Origin: an uncultured Spirochaetaceae bacterium
GTDB lineage: Bacteria; Spirochaetota; Spirochaetia; Sphaerochaetales; Sphaerochaetaceae
DNA length: 64,000 nucleotides
NCBI GenBank assembly: GCA_944388955.1
Contig: CALXKJ010000009.1
Span: forward strand, 26,686-90,685
Reading direction: 5' to 3'
In this document: piece by piece, positions 53,074 to 61,993 of the stretch
Layout of the letters: the number at the start of each line of letters is the position of its first letter
Position numbering within the stretch: position 1 is the first letter of the stretch
Made by a program: the position numbers and the translations under genes
The notes under the pieces: model-generated
The model's input: the letters and a program-made list of their open reading frames with translations, nothing else
Told to the model about the DNA's origin: nothing
Database searches by the model: none

Positions 53074-54706
53074 GCCTGAATTTTGGTTTACCTATACCAT
53101 GAGGATACAGGAGAAGACAAAGTGGCGGTACCGGAAAACGTACGGAGCATAGAAAGACCGAAGAACACTGTTGTCGTGGATCATGGCAGCGGACTTCTCA
53201 GGTATGCGGTAATCCAGAGAGTCGGTTGTCGCCACGACAAGGAATCTGGACGGAATCTTCCAGTCAATGGCGCGACAATCGGACACATCATCGGCAACAG
53301 GTATATACCACTGAGCAATGAAGATGTACAAGAGACGCAGACAAATGACAAGGACTATGGACTTGTAGCGCTCACAGATAAGCTCTCCAATTCTCTTCTT
53401 GACGATCTGATGGCTGTCTATAGCGCGGGCGATGCTTATCAGATTTATGTCACGGCCCTGCTCAGGGCGGTATACAGAGATTTAGCGAATGAGGATGCTG
53501 AAAGAAAATATGCAGACAGCTGGGCAAGCGAGCTTTATCCATATGTCACGCTCAGCCGCAATACGCTCTCCGCATTCGAGGAAGACCTTGGCAGAACTTA
53601 CTCACGTATCGAGAAGTTCATGCATAACCGTGTCTCCAGAATGGCTGAGAATGGCAATATAGCCATTGACGGTACATTCAAGAGCGCGAGCAGCAACATT
53701 CCCACACTTGCCAGCTTCTCACGCAAACCACGTTCAAAAGGCTTCATGGGTATGAGCGTGCTCTATGCCTATGATGTCTTCACAAGAGAGCCTGTATGCT
53801 CAAAGGTGTTCAAGGGAAGTCACATAGATACAGATTCCTACAAGAGCTTCCTTGCGGAAAGCAAGCTTTCATCCGGTGTTGTCATGTGGGATAATGACAT
53901 CCACCTCTCCCAGATGAAATATATTCTCAATGGCAAATCGAATATGCATTGGCTCAGCCCTCTGAAGAGAGGCGACAAACGCATAACAAACAATGACATG
54001 CTTCATTTCACGGGCATGTTCACAGACAAGGATCATGATGTCCTGTACAAGAAGATAAAGGATGGTAGAAGCTGGCTCTACTCATTCTATGACCGAAAGA
54101 AAGGAGCACAGGAAGAGAAAGACTGGTTCGAGTATCACAGGGATAAGCCTTTCGATACGGAAGAGACTGCATTGCAGTTCAAGAGACAGGGAACTATCGT
54201 TTTCCGATCAGATTTCAATGCACCTCCTGAGTTTGTCTACCGCATATATGACGAGAGATGGATTATCGAGGAGTGTTTCCGTCTTTTCAACACTGTGCAG
54301 ATGGACAGGGATACGACAAACGCCCAGAATGACTTCTCGATTGTCGGCAATGAGTTCATCAACTTCTTCGCAGCCATAATGACATCCCGCCTTGTGAGAT
54401 GCTTTGATGAAAGCGGTTTATCGAAAGAGATGGAGTATCACAAATTCCTCGACATCCTCACAAGTGCAAGGAAGATAAAGGACGAGAAGGGAAACTGGCA
54501 TTTCAGAAAGCTCTCAGACGCAGAGAGCGAGGTTCTTATTAAATGCGGTCTGGAAGAAGCCGCGGAAGCTCCTAAACCACGCAGAGGAAGGCCAAGGATA
54601 CTCTGAATCATAACAGAGACTGGATTATGAGCATCGATACTGCATGTAATCTAAAAGACAAGTCTGACAAGTTTCTGCGGCATGTTTTATAAAACATAAT
54701 TCAGGC
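53074..54706 (+). mobile_element. IS4/IS1634-like insertion sequence
   Basis: A single transposase gene is bracketed by imperfect inverted repeats: GCCTGAATTTTGGTTTA at 53074-53090 and its partner (complement reads GCCTGAATTATGTTTTA) at 54690-54706, 15 of 17 positions alike. Total length about 1.63 kb is normal for the family. No short target duplication is evident, so the exact borders are tentative. Confidence 0.6.
53083..54606 (+). CDS. DDE transposase, IS4/IS1634-like
   Basis: A 507-residue transposase. The RNase H-like catalytic residues appear as IAIDGTFKS (Asp), VMWDNDIHLS (Asp) and IYDERWIIEECF (the Y-x-x-R-W-x-I-E-E region with the catalytic Glu). The only upstream start is TTG at 53083, inside the left inverted repeat; an in-frame stop lies at 53077. 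The C-terminus ends in a basic PKPRRGRPRIL tail. All catalytic motifs are intact, so it may be active. Confidence 0.87.
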   Translation: MVYLYHEDTGEDKVAVPENVRSIERPKNTVVVDHGSGLLRYAVIQRVGCRHDKESGRNLPVNGATIGHIIGNRYIPLSNEDVQETQTNDKDYGLVALTDKLSNSLLDDLMAVYSAGDAYQIYVTALLRAVYRDLANEDAERKYADSWASELYPYVTLSRNTLSAFEEDLGRTYSRIEKFMHNRVSRMAENGNIAIDGTFKSASSNIPTLASFSRKPRSKGFMGMSVLYAYDVFTREPVCSKVFKGSHIDTDSYKSFLAESKLSSGVVMWDNDIHLSQMKYILNGKSNMHWLSPLKRGDKRITNNDMLHFTGMFTDKDHDVLYKKIKDGRSWLYSFYDRKKGAQEEKDWFEYHRDKPFDTEETALQFKRQGTIVFRSDFNAPPEFVYRIYDERWIIEECFRLFNTVQMDRDTTNAQNDFSIVGNEFINFFAAIMTSRLVRCFDESGLSKEMEYHKFLDILTSARKIKDEKGNWHFRKLSDAESEVLIKCGLEEAAEAPKPRRGRPRIL

Positions 54707-54817
54707 GTTGATTTACCAATTTGACGCTTTCACCCCATATAGCCTGTGGCTTTGCTTACAGCTTCCTTCAGATTTCACCTCGTGATGAATACCTTTGCTA
54801 TCCAGCTAAAGAGTCAT
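54607..54817. other. Gap between the transposase gene and the PEPCK terminator
   Basis: About 210 bases with no gene. Contains the right inverted repeat of the insertion sequence (54690-54706). Confidence 0.5.
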
Positions 54818-54850
54818 GCAAAAATCCCGGGCATCGCTACCCGGGATTCG
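54818..54850 (-). terminator. Terminator of the PEPCK gene
   Basis: On the minus strand a perfect 9-bp stem (54840-54848 with 54823-54831) closes an 8-nt loop and continues into a T run. It lies 20 bases after the stop codon. Confidence 0.92.
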
Positions 54851-54868
54851 TTTTGTTTCCTTTTATGC

Positions 54869-56698
54869 TTACTTTGAAGCCTTGAGGTTAGCCTCGAGTG
54901 TGTCGAGCATGTCCGCAAGCTCCTTCGGGAGGTGCTTTCCGAACTTCGGATAATGATTTGTCCTGATATCCTCGACTTCTCTGAGCCATCCATCAACATC
55001 GACCTTGAGAAGCTCCTTCATATCATCCTCAGTAACTCCCTCTGGTCTGTCGATTGCATCGATAGTAGGCATGATTCCGATCGGTGTATCAACTGTCTTT
55101 GCTGTTCCATCGCAGCACTCGAAGATCCACTTGAGAACGCGGCTGTTGTCACCGTAGCCAGGCCAGATGAAGTGGCCTTCAGCATCCTTGCGGAACCAGT
55201 TGACGTAGAAGATCTTAGGAAGAACATCCTGTGAAGGAGCTGCCTTGCCTACGTCAATCCAGTGCTGGAAGTAGTCGCCCATGTTGTAACCGCAGAACGG
55301 AAGCATAGCGAATGGATCTCTTCTGACTGTTCCGACCTTAGCGTCGAGTGTAGCAGCTGTAACCTCAGATCCTACGATAGAGCCAAGGAATACACCATGG
55401 TTCCAGTTGCGTGACATATGCACGAGAGGAATTGTAGAAGGTCTTCTTCCACCGAAGAGGATAGCTGAGATAGGTACTCCAGCAGGATCTTCCCACTCTG
55501 GTGCAATGCATGGGCACTGTGCAGCAGGAGCTGTGAATCTTGAATTCGGGTGAGCAGCAGGTGTCTGACTCTTGTCTTCCTTGTTCTGTACCCACTCGTT
55601 TCCGTGCCAGTCAACAAGCTTGCCCGGTGCATCGTAGCCGATTCCTTCCCACCATACATCTTTGTCCTCTGTAAGAGCGACGTTTGTGAAGATAGTGTTC
55701 TTGGAAGCTGCCATGAGAGCATTGTAGTTGGACTTTGCAGATGTTCCAGGTGCAACTCCGAAGAAGCCAGCCTCTGGGTTGATTGCGTAAAGTCTTCCAT
55801 CCTTACCCGGCTTCATCCATGCGATATCGTCGCCGATTGTCTGGACTGTCCAGCCTGGGATTGTAGGAATAAGCATAGCAAGGTTTGTCTTGCCGCATGC
55901 TGATGGGAATGCGCCTGTTACATAGCGGCTCTTGCCCTCTGGGTTTGTGACCTTGAGAATGAGCATGTGCTCAGCAAGCCAGCCTTCGTCACGTGCAAGA
56001 ACAGATGCGATGCGGAGAGCAAAGCACTTCTTGCCGAGGAGAGCGTTTCCACCATAGCCAGAACCATAGGACCAGATTTCTCTTGTCTCAGGGAACTGGG
56101 AGATGTACTTGTGCTCCATTGGTGCGCATGGCCACTGTCCATTGTCAGACTCGCCTTCTGCAAGCGGCTTGCCTACAGAGTGGAGACATGGAACAAAGTA
56201 ACCATCTGTGCCAAGAACGTCGAGAACCTTCTCGCCGACTCTTGTCATGATCATCATGTTGCACACAACGTATGCGCTATCTGTGATCTCAACACCGATC
56301 TTTGACATTGGTGAACCTACAGGACCCATTGAGAATGGGATGACATACATTGTCCTTCCCTTCATTGAACCCCTGTAGAGATCCGTCATTGTCTTCTTGA
56401 GCTCTTTCGGATCAATCCAGTTGTTTGTAGGACCAGCATCCTCTTCCTTCTCGGAAGCGATGAATGTCCTCTTCTCAACACGTGCAACATCTGATGGATC
56501 AGAGTGGAAAAGCACGCAGCCCGGCTTCTTCTCCGGGTTGAGACGTATACAGAGCTTCTGCTCTACCTGAAGTTCAATGAGCTGGTCATACTGCTCCTTT
56601 GAGCCATCGCATACAACGATTGCATCAGGAGTTGTAAGAGCCGCGACTTCATTGACCCATTTGACAAGATTAGGATGTCTGAGATCATTAACTGTCAT
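54869..56698 (-). CDS. pckG: GTP-dependent phosphoenolpyruvate carboxykinase
   Basis: A 609-residue enzyme interconverting oxaloacetate and phosphoenolpyruvate with GTP/GDP. The GTP-type signature [12 protein letters not shown] forms the phosphate-binding loop, and [12 protein letters not shown] holds metal ligands. [19 protein letters not shown] and [18 protein letters not shown] are further family blocks. The length is typical. In fermenting bacteria it often works in the CO2-fixing direction and would connect with the oxaloacetate-using OadGAB pump. The ATG has GGAGAAAC upstream. Confidence 0.97.
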   Translation of the reverse strand: MTVNDLRHPNLVKWVNEVAALTTPDAIVVCDGSKEQYDQLIELQVEQKLCIRLNPEKKPGCVLFHSDPSDVARVEKRTFIASEKEEDAGPTNNWIDPKELKKTMTDLYRGSMKGRTMYVIPFSMGPVGSPMSKIGVEITDSAYVVCNMMIMTRVGEKVLDVLGTDGYFVPCLHSVGKPLAEGESDNGQWPCAPMEHKYISQFPETREIWSYGSGYGGNALLGKKCFALRIASVLARDEGWLAEHMLILKVTNPEGKSRYVTGAFPSACGKTNLAMLIPTIPGWTVQTIGDDIAWMKPGKDGRLYAINPEAGFFGVAPGTSAKSNYNALMAASKNTIFTNVALTEDKDVWWEGIGYDAPGKLVDWHGNEWVQNKEDKSQTPAAHPNSRFTAPAAQCPCIAPEWEDPAGVPISAILFGGRRPSTIPLVHMSRNWNHGVFLGSIVGSEVTAATLDAKVGTVRRDPFAMLPFCGYNMGDYFQHWIDVGKAAPSQDVLPKIFYVNWFRKDAEGHFIWPGYGDNSRVLKWIFECCDGTAKTVDTPIGIMPTIDAIDRPEGVTEDDMKELLKVDVDGWLREVEDIRTNHYPKFGKHLPKELADMLDTLEANLKASK

Positions 56699-56869
56699 CG
56701 GTTTCTCCTTATTTATTGAAAAGCTGCCATAGGCAGATATTCATTACTTCTAAAAAGGATAAAGACAATCACATTATTTGGCAAGCAATCTTGCAATACA
56801 ACCATTTCTTTGCAGTTCATACAGAAAAGCATGGACTCTGGGCCATTCATATCACCTGAATAAACCATC

Positions 56870-57010
56870 TTTTGCAAAAAGTGTAGAATTCTACGATTTC
56901 TGCAAATACATTCCATGAATCGCACAGTGAAGAGAAAGATACAAGGTTTTCTGTACATATGTAGAACTTGTATGCTTGGATGCCGAGGGCTGGAAAAGTT
57001 TTCTCCGATT
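56870..57010. repeat. Dispersed repeat, copy 1
   Basis: Contains the palindrome GTAGAATTCTAC at 56883-56894 within GCAAAAA..TTTCTGCA, and 100 bases later a block CCGAGGGCTGGAAAAGTTTT. Both blocks recur in copy 2 in the same order and orientation. Confidence 0.6.
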
Positions 57011-57103
57011 ATTTCTTTCTTTTTGACAGCTACAGACAAATAAAGAAGCGGGGCCTACACGAGACACCGCTTATCCATAAAGTCTATCAATTGAGACAAA
57101 TCT

Positions 57104-57325
57104 TTACGTCATTTCTAATTCAGATATACAACCGCAATCCTGAATAATCAATGCTTTTTCTTGAGAGCATTGAGATATTGCATGAGATGAGGCAGTTTCT
57201 GATTTGTTTTTCCTGCTACTTGCTGGAAGCTTGTTCTTATCGTATGAGCCGCCGATTCTGATATGTTTCTTGTCCCTCATGTGCCTCATAAGAGAGTTAT
57301 AAGTTGCATAGTTCTTTTCAGTCAT
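57104..57325 (-). CDS. Small hypothetical protein
   Basis: A 73-residue frame starting MTEKNYATYNSLMRHMRDKK, hydrophilic and basic, with two neighbouring Cys at the end. An AAGGA lies 11 bases ahead of the ATG. No family recognised; it could be a leftover of a larger gene. Confidence 0.25.
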   Translation of the reverse strand: MTEKNYATYNSLMRHMRDKKHIRIGGSYDKNKLPASSRKNKSETASSHAISQCSQEKALIIQDCGCISELEMT

Positions 57326-57544
57326 GATAATGAATATCCTTGCAATACCGCAGTCACAGATTACAACAATTCTTATAATACTGAATAGTTACTATAAAAG
57401 ACTCTTTTCCTAAAATCGTAATCACAGGTGATAACATACATCCATGGCATAACAACAAGGGGATACTATTTGTGAATATAAAGGATTTCCTTCTGAATGA
57501 GGATTTCCTAAGACTGCAATAATAGCATTGAGTTCATCGTTCCG

Positions 57545-57660
57545 GCAAAAAACGTAGAATTCTACATTTTCTGCAGAAGGAATAATAACGCACGATCCCC
57601 ATAGCATGTTCCGCATCTTGCATACCGATTCCGAGGTCTGGAAGAGTTTCTCTTGTTTAT
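57545..57660. repeat. Dispersed repeat, copy 2
   Basis: Contains the same 12-base palindrome GTAGAATTCTAC (57555-57566) and 76 bases later CCGAGGTCTGGAAGAGTTT. It lies directly upstream of the U32 gene, so it may supply its promoter or leader. Confidence 0.6.
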
Positions 57661-57674
57661 TTAAACTCAGAATC

Positions 57675-59708
57675 ATGATAGAGCTGGCGTTACCTGCAGG
57701 AACAATCAAGGAAGCGATGGCCGCATTCAAGGCCGGTGCCGACGCAGTTTATTTCGGGATGAAGGATTTCTCAGCTAGAAAAGGTGCTGGGAATTTCTCA
57801 GCAGAGGATCTGTCTAGAATCAGACGATACGCGATAGATAACAGCAAGAAGATTTACGTGACAGTGAACACGCTTATCGATGATAGAGATCTTCCGCGGC
57901 TATACGAAACACTGAAGACAATAGACAGATATGGATGCGACGGCCTTATCGTGCAGGACCTTGGAGTTGCAAGGATTGTCCGGAAAGACTTTCCCTCACT
58001 TCCCCTTCATGGCTCAACACAGCTTGCTATCCACACCGTATCAGGCGTAAAGGAGCTGCAGAGCCTTGGATTCGAGCGCGTTGTGCTTTCCAGAGAGCTC
58101 AATCTCGATGAGATAGCTGCTATCAGAAAAGCGTGCCCGGATATTGAGCTGAAGGTCTTCATCCATGGTGCTTTATGCTATGGATTCTCCGGATTATGCA
58201 TGGCATCGCATCTCATTACAGGACGCTCTGCGAATGAGGGAAGCTGTGCTCAGATATGCCGCTCGTGGTTCACTGACGAGGATACAGGAAAACGGTACTA
58301 TCCTTTCTCTCTCGAAGATCTCGATGCGGGACTCCTTGTCAGGAAGCTCATGGAAATAGGTATCGACAGCCTTAAAGTCGAAGGAAGGCTTAAAGGTGCT
58401 GAGTATGTTGATGCCGTCACGCGCTATTACAGAGCGATAATCGATGGAAATGACGAGAAGGAATACAAGCATGCAGTCTCCGTATCATTCCAGAGGAAAG
58501 CGGGATGTGGATTTCTGGAACCCCTTATTCCGGGAAGGGAATGCATCACGACAGGACCTTATCCTGGACACAGAGGAGAGAGAATCGGGAGTGTCATAGA
58601 CCAGAGAGGAAGGAAGATACTTGTAGAGACGAAGATAAGGATAAAGCCATATGATGGCCTTATGCTTCTTCTTCCCGATAAAGGCCTAGACACGCCTTAT
58701 CGCTTCTCCGCACACCCGGGGGAGCAGATGGACGGAAAAGCCATCCTCACGCTTCCTGATGATATGAGAATTCCAAAGCACACCCCGCTCTACATGATCT
58801 CCGACAGCTCCCTCAACATGAAAGCCATAGAAGAGCCAAGGGCCATGATGAAGAGGGAAATCAAAGCATCTATCTTGATCGGGAAAGATTTTCTTTCAGT
58901 GAATGCCGGAGATATCAAGAAAAGATATGAAGCTGATATACAGCCATCTGAGCATACTGCCGATGATTCGATAAAAAGGATCTTCTCGCAATCAGGTTCT
59001 TCTGATTATTCACTCAGCATAACAGATATAGAAAATGAGACGGGAATGGATGGCTATTACATAAATCCATCTGTCCTTAAATCCATCCGACGGGACTTCC
59101 TTTCTCTTCTGGGAACGGAGCTTAATGATAACAGGACATACCACATAGAGATTCCAGGAGGAAAAGAGAGCTTCATTCTTCCTGACAGAAGGCTTCTCGA
59201 TGGAGAAAGAACGCCGTGGAATATGGAAGGTGTGACGATTGATGGCAGCACATATATATCATTCCCGGCTGTGCGCTATGACGAGGAAGAAGTCTTCAGG
59301 AAAATGGAAGAAAAGCTCAAGACGCTTGAGAATCCCATCATAGGGCTGAATAACGCCGGGGATATCATCTTCATGAAAAAGCATCCTGAGTACAGGGCCT
59401 TCGCGGATATATACCTATATCTCCCGAACAGGGAAGCAGCAATGCTTCTAAAGGAGGAGGTGCCATCACTCATCGGAGGCTATTTATGGGTAGAGCGAGA
59501 TGAATATGGAGAGCAATGGCCATTCACGCCTACAATCGCGAAGGATTACCATCCGCCTCTTTTCATCTCCCGTTCATGCTACCGCCATGACGGACTTGGA
59601 CTCGATTGCCGAGGCTGCTCTCGCCACCACACATTCCACGCTGAGCAGAACGGCAGGAGATACACAGTCTATGTCGACAATTGCAGCACTATCGTGAAAG
59701 AAAGATGA
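57675..59708 (+). CDS. Peptidase U32 family protein
   Basis: About 677 residues from the ATG at 57675, chosen since ELALPAGTIKEAMAAFKAGADAVYFG is the family's usual N-terminus; the frame extends to 57606. The U32 signature is FIHGALCYGFSGLCMASHLI followed by GRSANEGSCAQICR, with cysteines that in relatives bind an Fe-S cluster. A C-terminal CRGC pair follows. Despite the name, members such as RlhA and TrhP hydroxylate RNA. That role would be an inference here. Convergent with the ASD gene. Confidence 0.88.
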   Translation: MIELALPAGTIKEAMAAFKAGADAVYFGMKDFSARKGAGNFSAEDLSRIRRYAIDNSKKIYVTVNTLIDDRDLPRLYETLKTIDRYGCDGLIVQDLGVARIVRKDFPSLPLHGSTQLAIHTVSGVKELQSLGFERVVLSRELNLDEIAAIRKACPDIELKVFIHGALCYGFSGLCMASHLITGRSANEGSCAQICRSWFTDEDTGKRYYPFSLEDLDAGLLVRKLMEIGIDSLKVEGRLKGAEYVDAVTRYYRAIIDGNDEKEYKHAVSVSFQRKAGCGFLEPLIPGRECITTGPYPGHRGERIGSVIDQRGRKILVETKIRIKPYDGLMLLLPDKGLDTPYRFSAHPGEQMDGKAILTLPDDMRIPKHTPLYMISDSSLNMKAIEEPRAMMKREIKASILIGKDFLSVNAGDIKKRYEADIQPSEHTADDSIKRIFSQSGSSDYSLSITDIENETGMDGYYINPSVLKSIRRDFLSLLGTELNDNRTYHIEIPGGKESFILPDRRLLDGERTPWNMEGVTIDGSTYISFPAVRYDEEEVFRKMEEKLKTLENPIIGLNNAGDIIFMKKHPEYRAFADIYLYLPNREAAMLLKEEVPSLIGGYLWVERDEYGEQWPFTPTIAKDYHPPLFISRSCYRHDGLGLDCRGCSRHHTFHAEQNGRRYTVYVDNCSTIVKER

Positions 59709-59726
59709 ACCTCCCCGCAGGGAGGC
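59709..59726. terminator. Possible bidirectional terminator
   Basis: CCTCCC (59710-59715) pairs with GGGAGG (59720-59725) over a 4-nt loop in the 22-base gap between convergent genes. The flanking U runs are poor in both directions. Confidence 0.45.
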
Positions 59727-59730
59727 TCTG

Positions 59731-60750
59731 TCATACAAGACCGTAGCGTGACACGAATGCTTCCGCATTCTGTATCGAGCCGCCAGCAGCTCCTTTGACG
59801 ATATTATTCACGAGAAGGACAAAACCTATCTTGTTATTCTTCTTCTTGAGCCTACCTGTATAGACCACCATGCCTTTCGGAGTACCCCAGAAAGCATACT
59901 TGGGCTGAGGGAATGTAGGCTCATCGGAGTACACGACAGCCTGAGCCGGTGTTGAAGGCAGATCAGAAGCCTCATGGAAATTCTTCCATGCTTCTACAAC
60001 ATCCTCAGTCCCGACATTCTGCTCGAAATCAAGCCAGACAACCTCGAGGTGCCCGAACATGACAGGAACACGCACTGTATAGGCATACACGTCAGGATTG
60101 ATAGAGAGAATCTTCTTGACTTCCTTCTCTATCTTCTCCTCCTCCCCGCCAATATATGGAATGCAGTTATCTGTGATATCAAAGGAGGAAAGACCAGGAT
60201 AGCCCGCGCCAGATACACTCTGATAGCTATTGATGGTTATCGTCTTTATACCGAATTTCCTGAGAGGTGCAAGCGCCATCGCAAGTCCTGTAGTCACGCA
60301 GTTGGCATTCGTGACACAGAATCCTGTTGCAGGATAGCCTTGCTTCTTTATCAGCTCCAGCTGCTCGATATTCGTATCGGGAATGAGAATAGGCACGTTC
60401 TCGTCATAACGCATTGCCGCGGCATTGGAGAAGACGTAGAATCCGGCTTCCCTGAGCTGCGGCTCTACTTCCTTTGCGACTGAAGCGGGAAGCGCAGAGA
60501 AGACAATCTTCACACCGCTCTCCTTCATCTGCGGTATGCTCATCTCACGCACCACCATTGACTTGATTGATTCAGGCATCTCAAATGGCATGACCCAATG
60601 CACGGTCTTACCATATTCCTGACCGACCCTGGCAGCAGATGCCGTAACATAGCTGAGCTTGAACCACGGATGATCTGAAAGCATCCACATAAATACCTGC
60701 CCTACCGCTCCGGTAGCACCGATGACAGCAACTGTTATCTTCTTTTCCAT
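59731..60750 (-). CDS. asd: Aspartate-semialdehyde dehydrogenase (archaeal/fungal type)
   Basis: A 339-residue enzyme from the ATG at 60750, which has GAGGAAGG just ahead. The Rossmann motif is VIGATGAVGQ near residue 7, the active-site Cys lies in FCVTNANCVTTGLAMAL, and a substrate His is probably in PVMFGHLEVV. NAN-C-V-T-T rather than the enteric GGNCT suggests the archaeal/fungal-like form. It reduces aspartyl phosphate in lysine, threonine and methionine synthesis. Confidence 0.92.
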   Translation of the reverse strand: MEKKITVAVIGATGAVGQVFMWMLSDHPWFKLSYVTASAARVGQEYGKTVHWVMPFEMPESIKSMVVREMSIPQMKESGVKIVFSALPASVAKEVEPQLREAGFYVFSNAAAMRYDENVPILIPDTNIEQLELIKKQGYPATGFCVTNANCVTTGLAMALAPLRKFGIKTITINSYQSVSGAGYPGLSSFDITDNCIPYIGGEEEKIEKEVKKILSINPDVYAYTVRVPVMFGHLEVVWLDFEQNVGTEDVVEAWKNFHEASDLPSTPAQAVVYSDEPTFPQPKYAFWGTPKGMVVYTGRLKKKNNKIGFVLLVNNIVKGAAGGSIQNAEAFVSRYGLV

Positions 60751-60906
60751 TGCCTTCCTCAAAATATTTATTGAGCGCAATTTAATTCTTTATGGCATAT
60801 CGTTGCAAGACTTTATGGCTTAGGAAAAGACATTATTCTGTATTTTCTTTGCATAATAATACAAAATTCCATCCATTTGCCTGTTCATGCACTTAAAACT
60901 ATTATC

Positions 60907-60936
60907 TTGCAATCTATGCCATTTATCTGCTATATT
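60907..60936 (+). promoter_or_regulatory. Promoter of tRNA-Ala
   Basis: TTGCAA (60907-60912), an 18-base spacer and TATATT (60931-60936) end 11 bases ahead of the tRNA. Confidence 0.65.
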
Positions 60937-60947
60937 CCCCTCTGTAC

Positions 60948-61021
60948 GGGGCTGTAGCTCATCTGGCTAGAGCGTTTGAATGGCATTCAAAAGGTAGTGA
61001 GTTCAAGTCTCATCAGCTCCA
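60948..61021 (+). tRNA. tRNA-Ala (anticodon GGC)
   Basis: A full cloverleaf: the acceptor GGGGCTG pairs with CAGCTCC and includes the G3-U70 pair that identifies alanine tRNA. The D arm is GCTC/GAGC, the anticodon stem TTTGA/TCAAA with loop ATGGCAT, and the T arm is GTGAG/CTCAT with TTCAAGT. Discriminator A at 61021; the CCA end is not encoded. Reads GCC codons. Confidence 0.97.
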
Positions 61022-61026
61022 CTGGA

Positions 61027-61050
61027 CCTCATCAATCGATGAGGTTTTTT
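61027..61050 (+). terminator. Terminator of tRNA-Ala
   Basis: A perfect 7-bp stem CCTCATC/GATGAGG with an AATC loop, followed by six T (61045-61050). Confidence 0.95.
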
Positions 61051-61217
61051 GATTCTTCATGTTTTCCTTATGGATTGAGATTTGCATTAATCTCCTGTGA
61101 ATGGCCGTATATGGATTTTCGATATCGCTGCTTGCTGCTGTTAGGCTTATCGGGGATCGGCGTTCTATGAGATGGGCCTTCAGAGCAGGATCGAAATAGT
61201 TCTTCCTGAATGTCGGG
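61051..61217. other. Stretch left of the IS21-like element
   Basis: A minus-strand frame runs through it (to 61243) but resembles no known protein and ends inside the tRNA. Nothing else is visible. Confidence 0.35.
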
Positions 61218-61235
61218 TGAGTACGACGACGCTTG

Positions 61236-61287
61236 AGAGCCACCAGACCGAATTACATTGAGCCAGAGACCGATTTAGAGTGAGCCA
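61236..61287 (-). repeat. Left-end transposase-site repeats of the IS21-like element
   Basis: Three copies of a TGGCTCA-N-ATCGGT type unit on the minus strand at 22-base steps. They mirror the set at 63908-63981. Multiple sites per end are characteristic of IS21-family transposition. Confidence 0.75.
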
Positions 61288-61371
61288 TTTTCATCGATGA
61301 CATATCCTCATCACATGCACTGAAGTGCAAATCCAAATATCTGCAAATAAACCAATGACAGAAAAACTATC

Positions 61372-61926
61372 TCAGAAAGAATAACCGATTCCGAGATATG
61401 GTCCTTCAATCGACATCCAGAACAAACCCTGAGTTCTGCTTAGTAAGTTGACGAAGTCCATACTCAATCCGCCTCCTCCGCGAAGGAACAGATTACTTGT
61501 AAGATAGAAATCAAGATATACATTCGCAGAAAGGCCGAAAGTGCCGGAATCGCCTGTTCCGCGCACATGCGGTCCTGCTGTGATAAGCAGGTCAAAGTCA
61601 TCAAAATACATCTTATATGCGTATCCGAGACCGACATTGTATCCTGCGACAGTTGTTCCGCTGACATTGACACTGAAACCGACTCCTACATACATTCCAT
61701 GCTGTTCAGAGAAGAAGATATCCGCTTCAGCATCGGCACCAAGCATGAAACTGAAATTGCTGCTGTTTGTTCCTCCTGAATTTCCTGTTGTACCGAAGCC
61801 GATTCCAATGTATGTTGGCGTCGTGACTCCTGAAAATCCTCCTACGAGATCGAAGGTCGTATCAGCAAAGGCAGCTGGAATCATAATGATCAGACCAGCA
61901 AGAAGGGCAAGCAGTTTCTTACGCAT
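61372..61926 (-). CDS. Small beta-barrel outer-membrane protein
   Basis: A 184-residue protein with a signal peptide ending AAFADT. The mature part alternates Gly/Tyr/Phe-rich strands (GMYVGVGFSVNVSG, GYNVGLGYAYKMYF) and ends in YLGIGYSF with a terminal Phe, the standard outer-membrane barrel end. It is reminiscent of eight-strand OmpW/OmpA-like barrels but no family is certain. AGGAGG precedes the ATG. It sits between the left end and the truncated istA of the IS21-like element, in the opposite orientation to istA. Confidence 0.75.
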   Translation of the reverse strand: MRKKLLALLAGLIIMIPAAFADTTFDLVGGFSGVTTPTYIGIGFGTTGNSGGTNSSNFSFMLGADAEADIFFSEQHGMYVGVGFSVNVSGTTVAGYNVGLGYAYKMYFDDFDLLITAGPHVRGTGDSGTFGLSANVYLDFYLTSNLFLRGGGGLSMDFVNLLSRTQGLFWMSIEGPYLGIGYSF

Positions 61927-61962
61927 AGCTCTAACCTCCTGTACGTAATATAGCTTATGCTC

Positions 61963-61993
61963 ATTGTATTATGCGAAGAGTGTGTTGTGTCAA
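61963..61993 (-). promoter_or_regulatory. Possible promoter of the outer-membrane protein at the istA junction
   Basis: On the minus strand TTGACA (61988-61993), a long 19-base spacer and TACAAT (61963-61968) precede the gene. The -35 lies within bases that read as istA coding sequence (V-K-Q codons), so the promoter may have been created by the junction. Confidence 0.35.

Larger units (their letters stand above)
56699..57674. other. Gene-poor region with a dispersed repeat
   Basis: About 975 bases between the divergent PEPCK and U32 genes. No convincing large gene. It holds two related blocks (near 56870-57010 and 57545-57660) and one small reading frame at 57104-57325 on the minus strand. 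Other open frames here look incidental. Confidence 0.5.

Noticed and set aside
52740..53083. Replication origin or partition site in the very A+T-rich gap
   Set aside because: There are no DnaA-box clusters or iterons, and no replication genes nearby; the richness in A+T fits a promoter region next to an insertion sequence.
56713..57039. 108-codon minus-strand frame next to PEPCK
   Set aside because: It crosses the dispersed repeat, has no ribosome site and shows no protein-like pattern.
61013..61243. 76-codon minus-strand frame beside the tRNA
   Set aside because: It overlaps the tRNA end and its terminator and the IS21 left end; no recognisable family.
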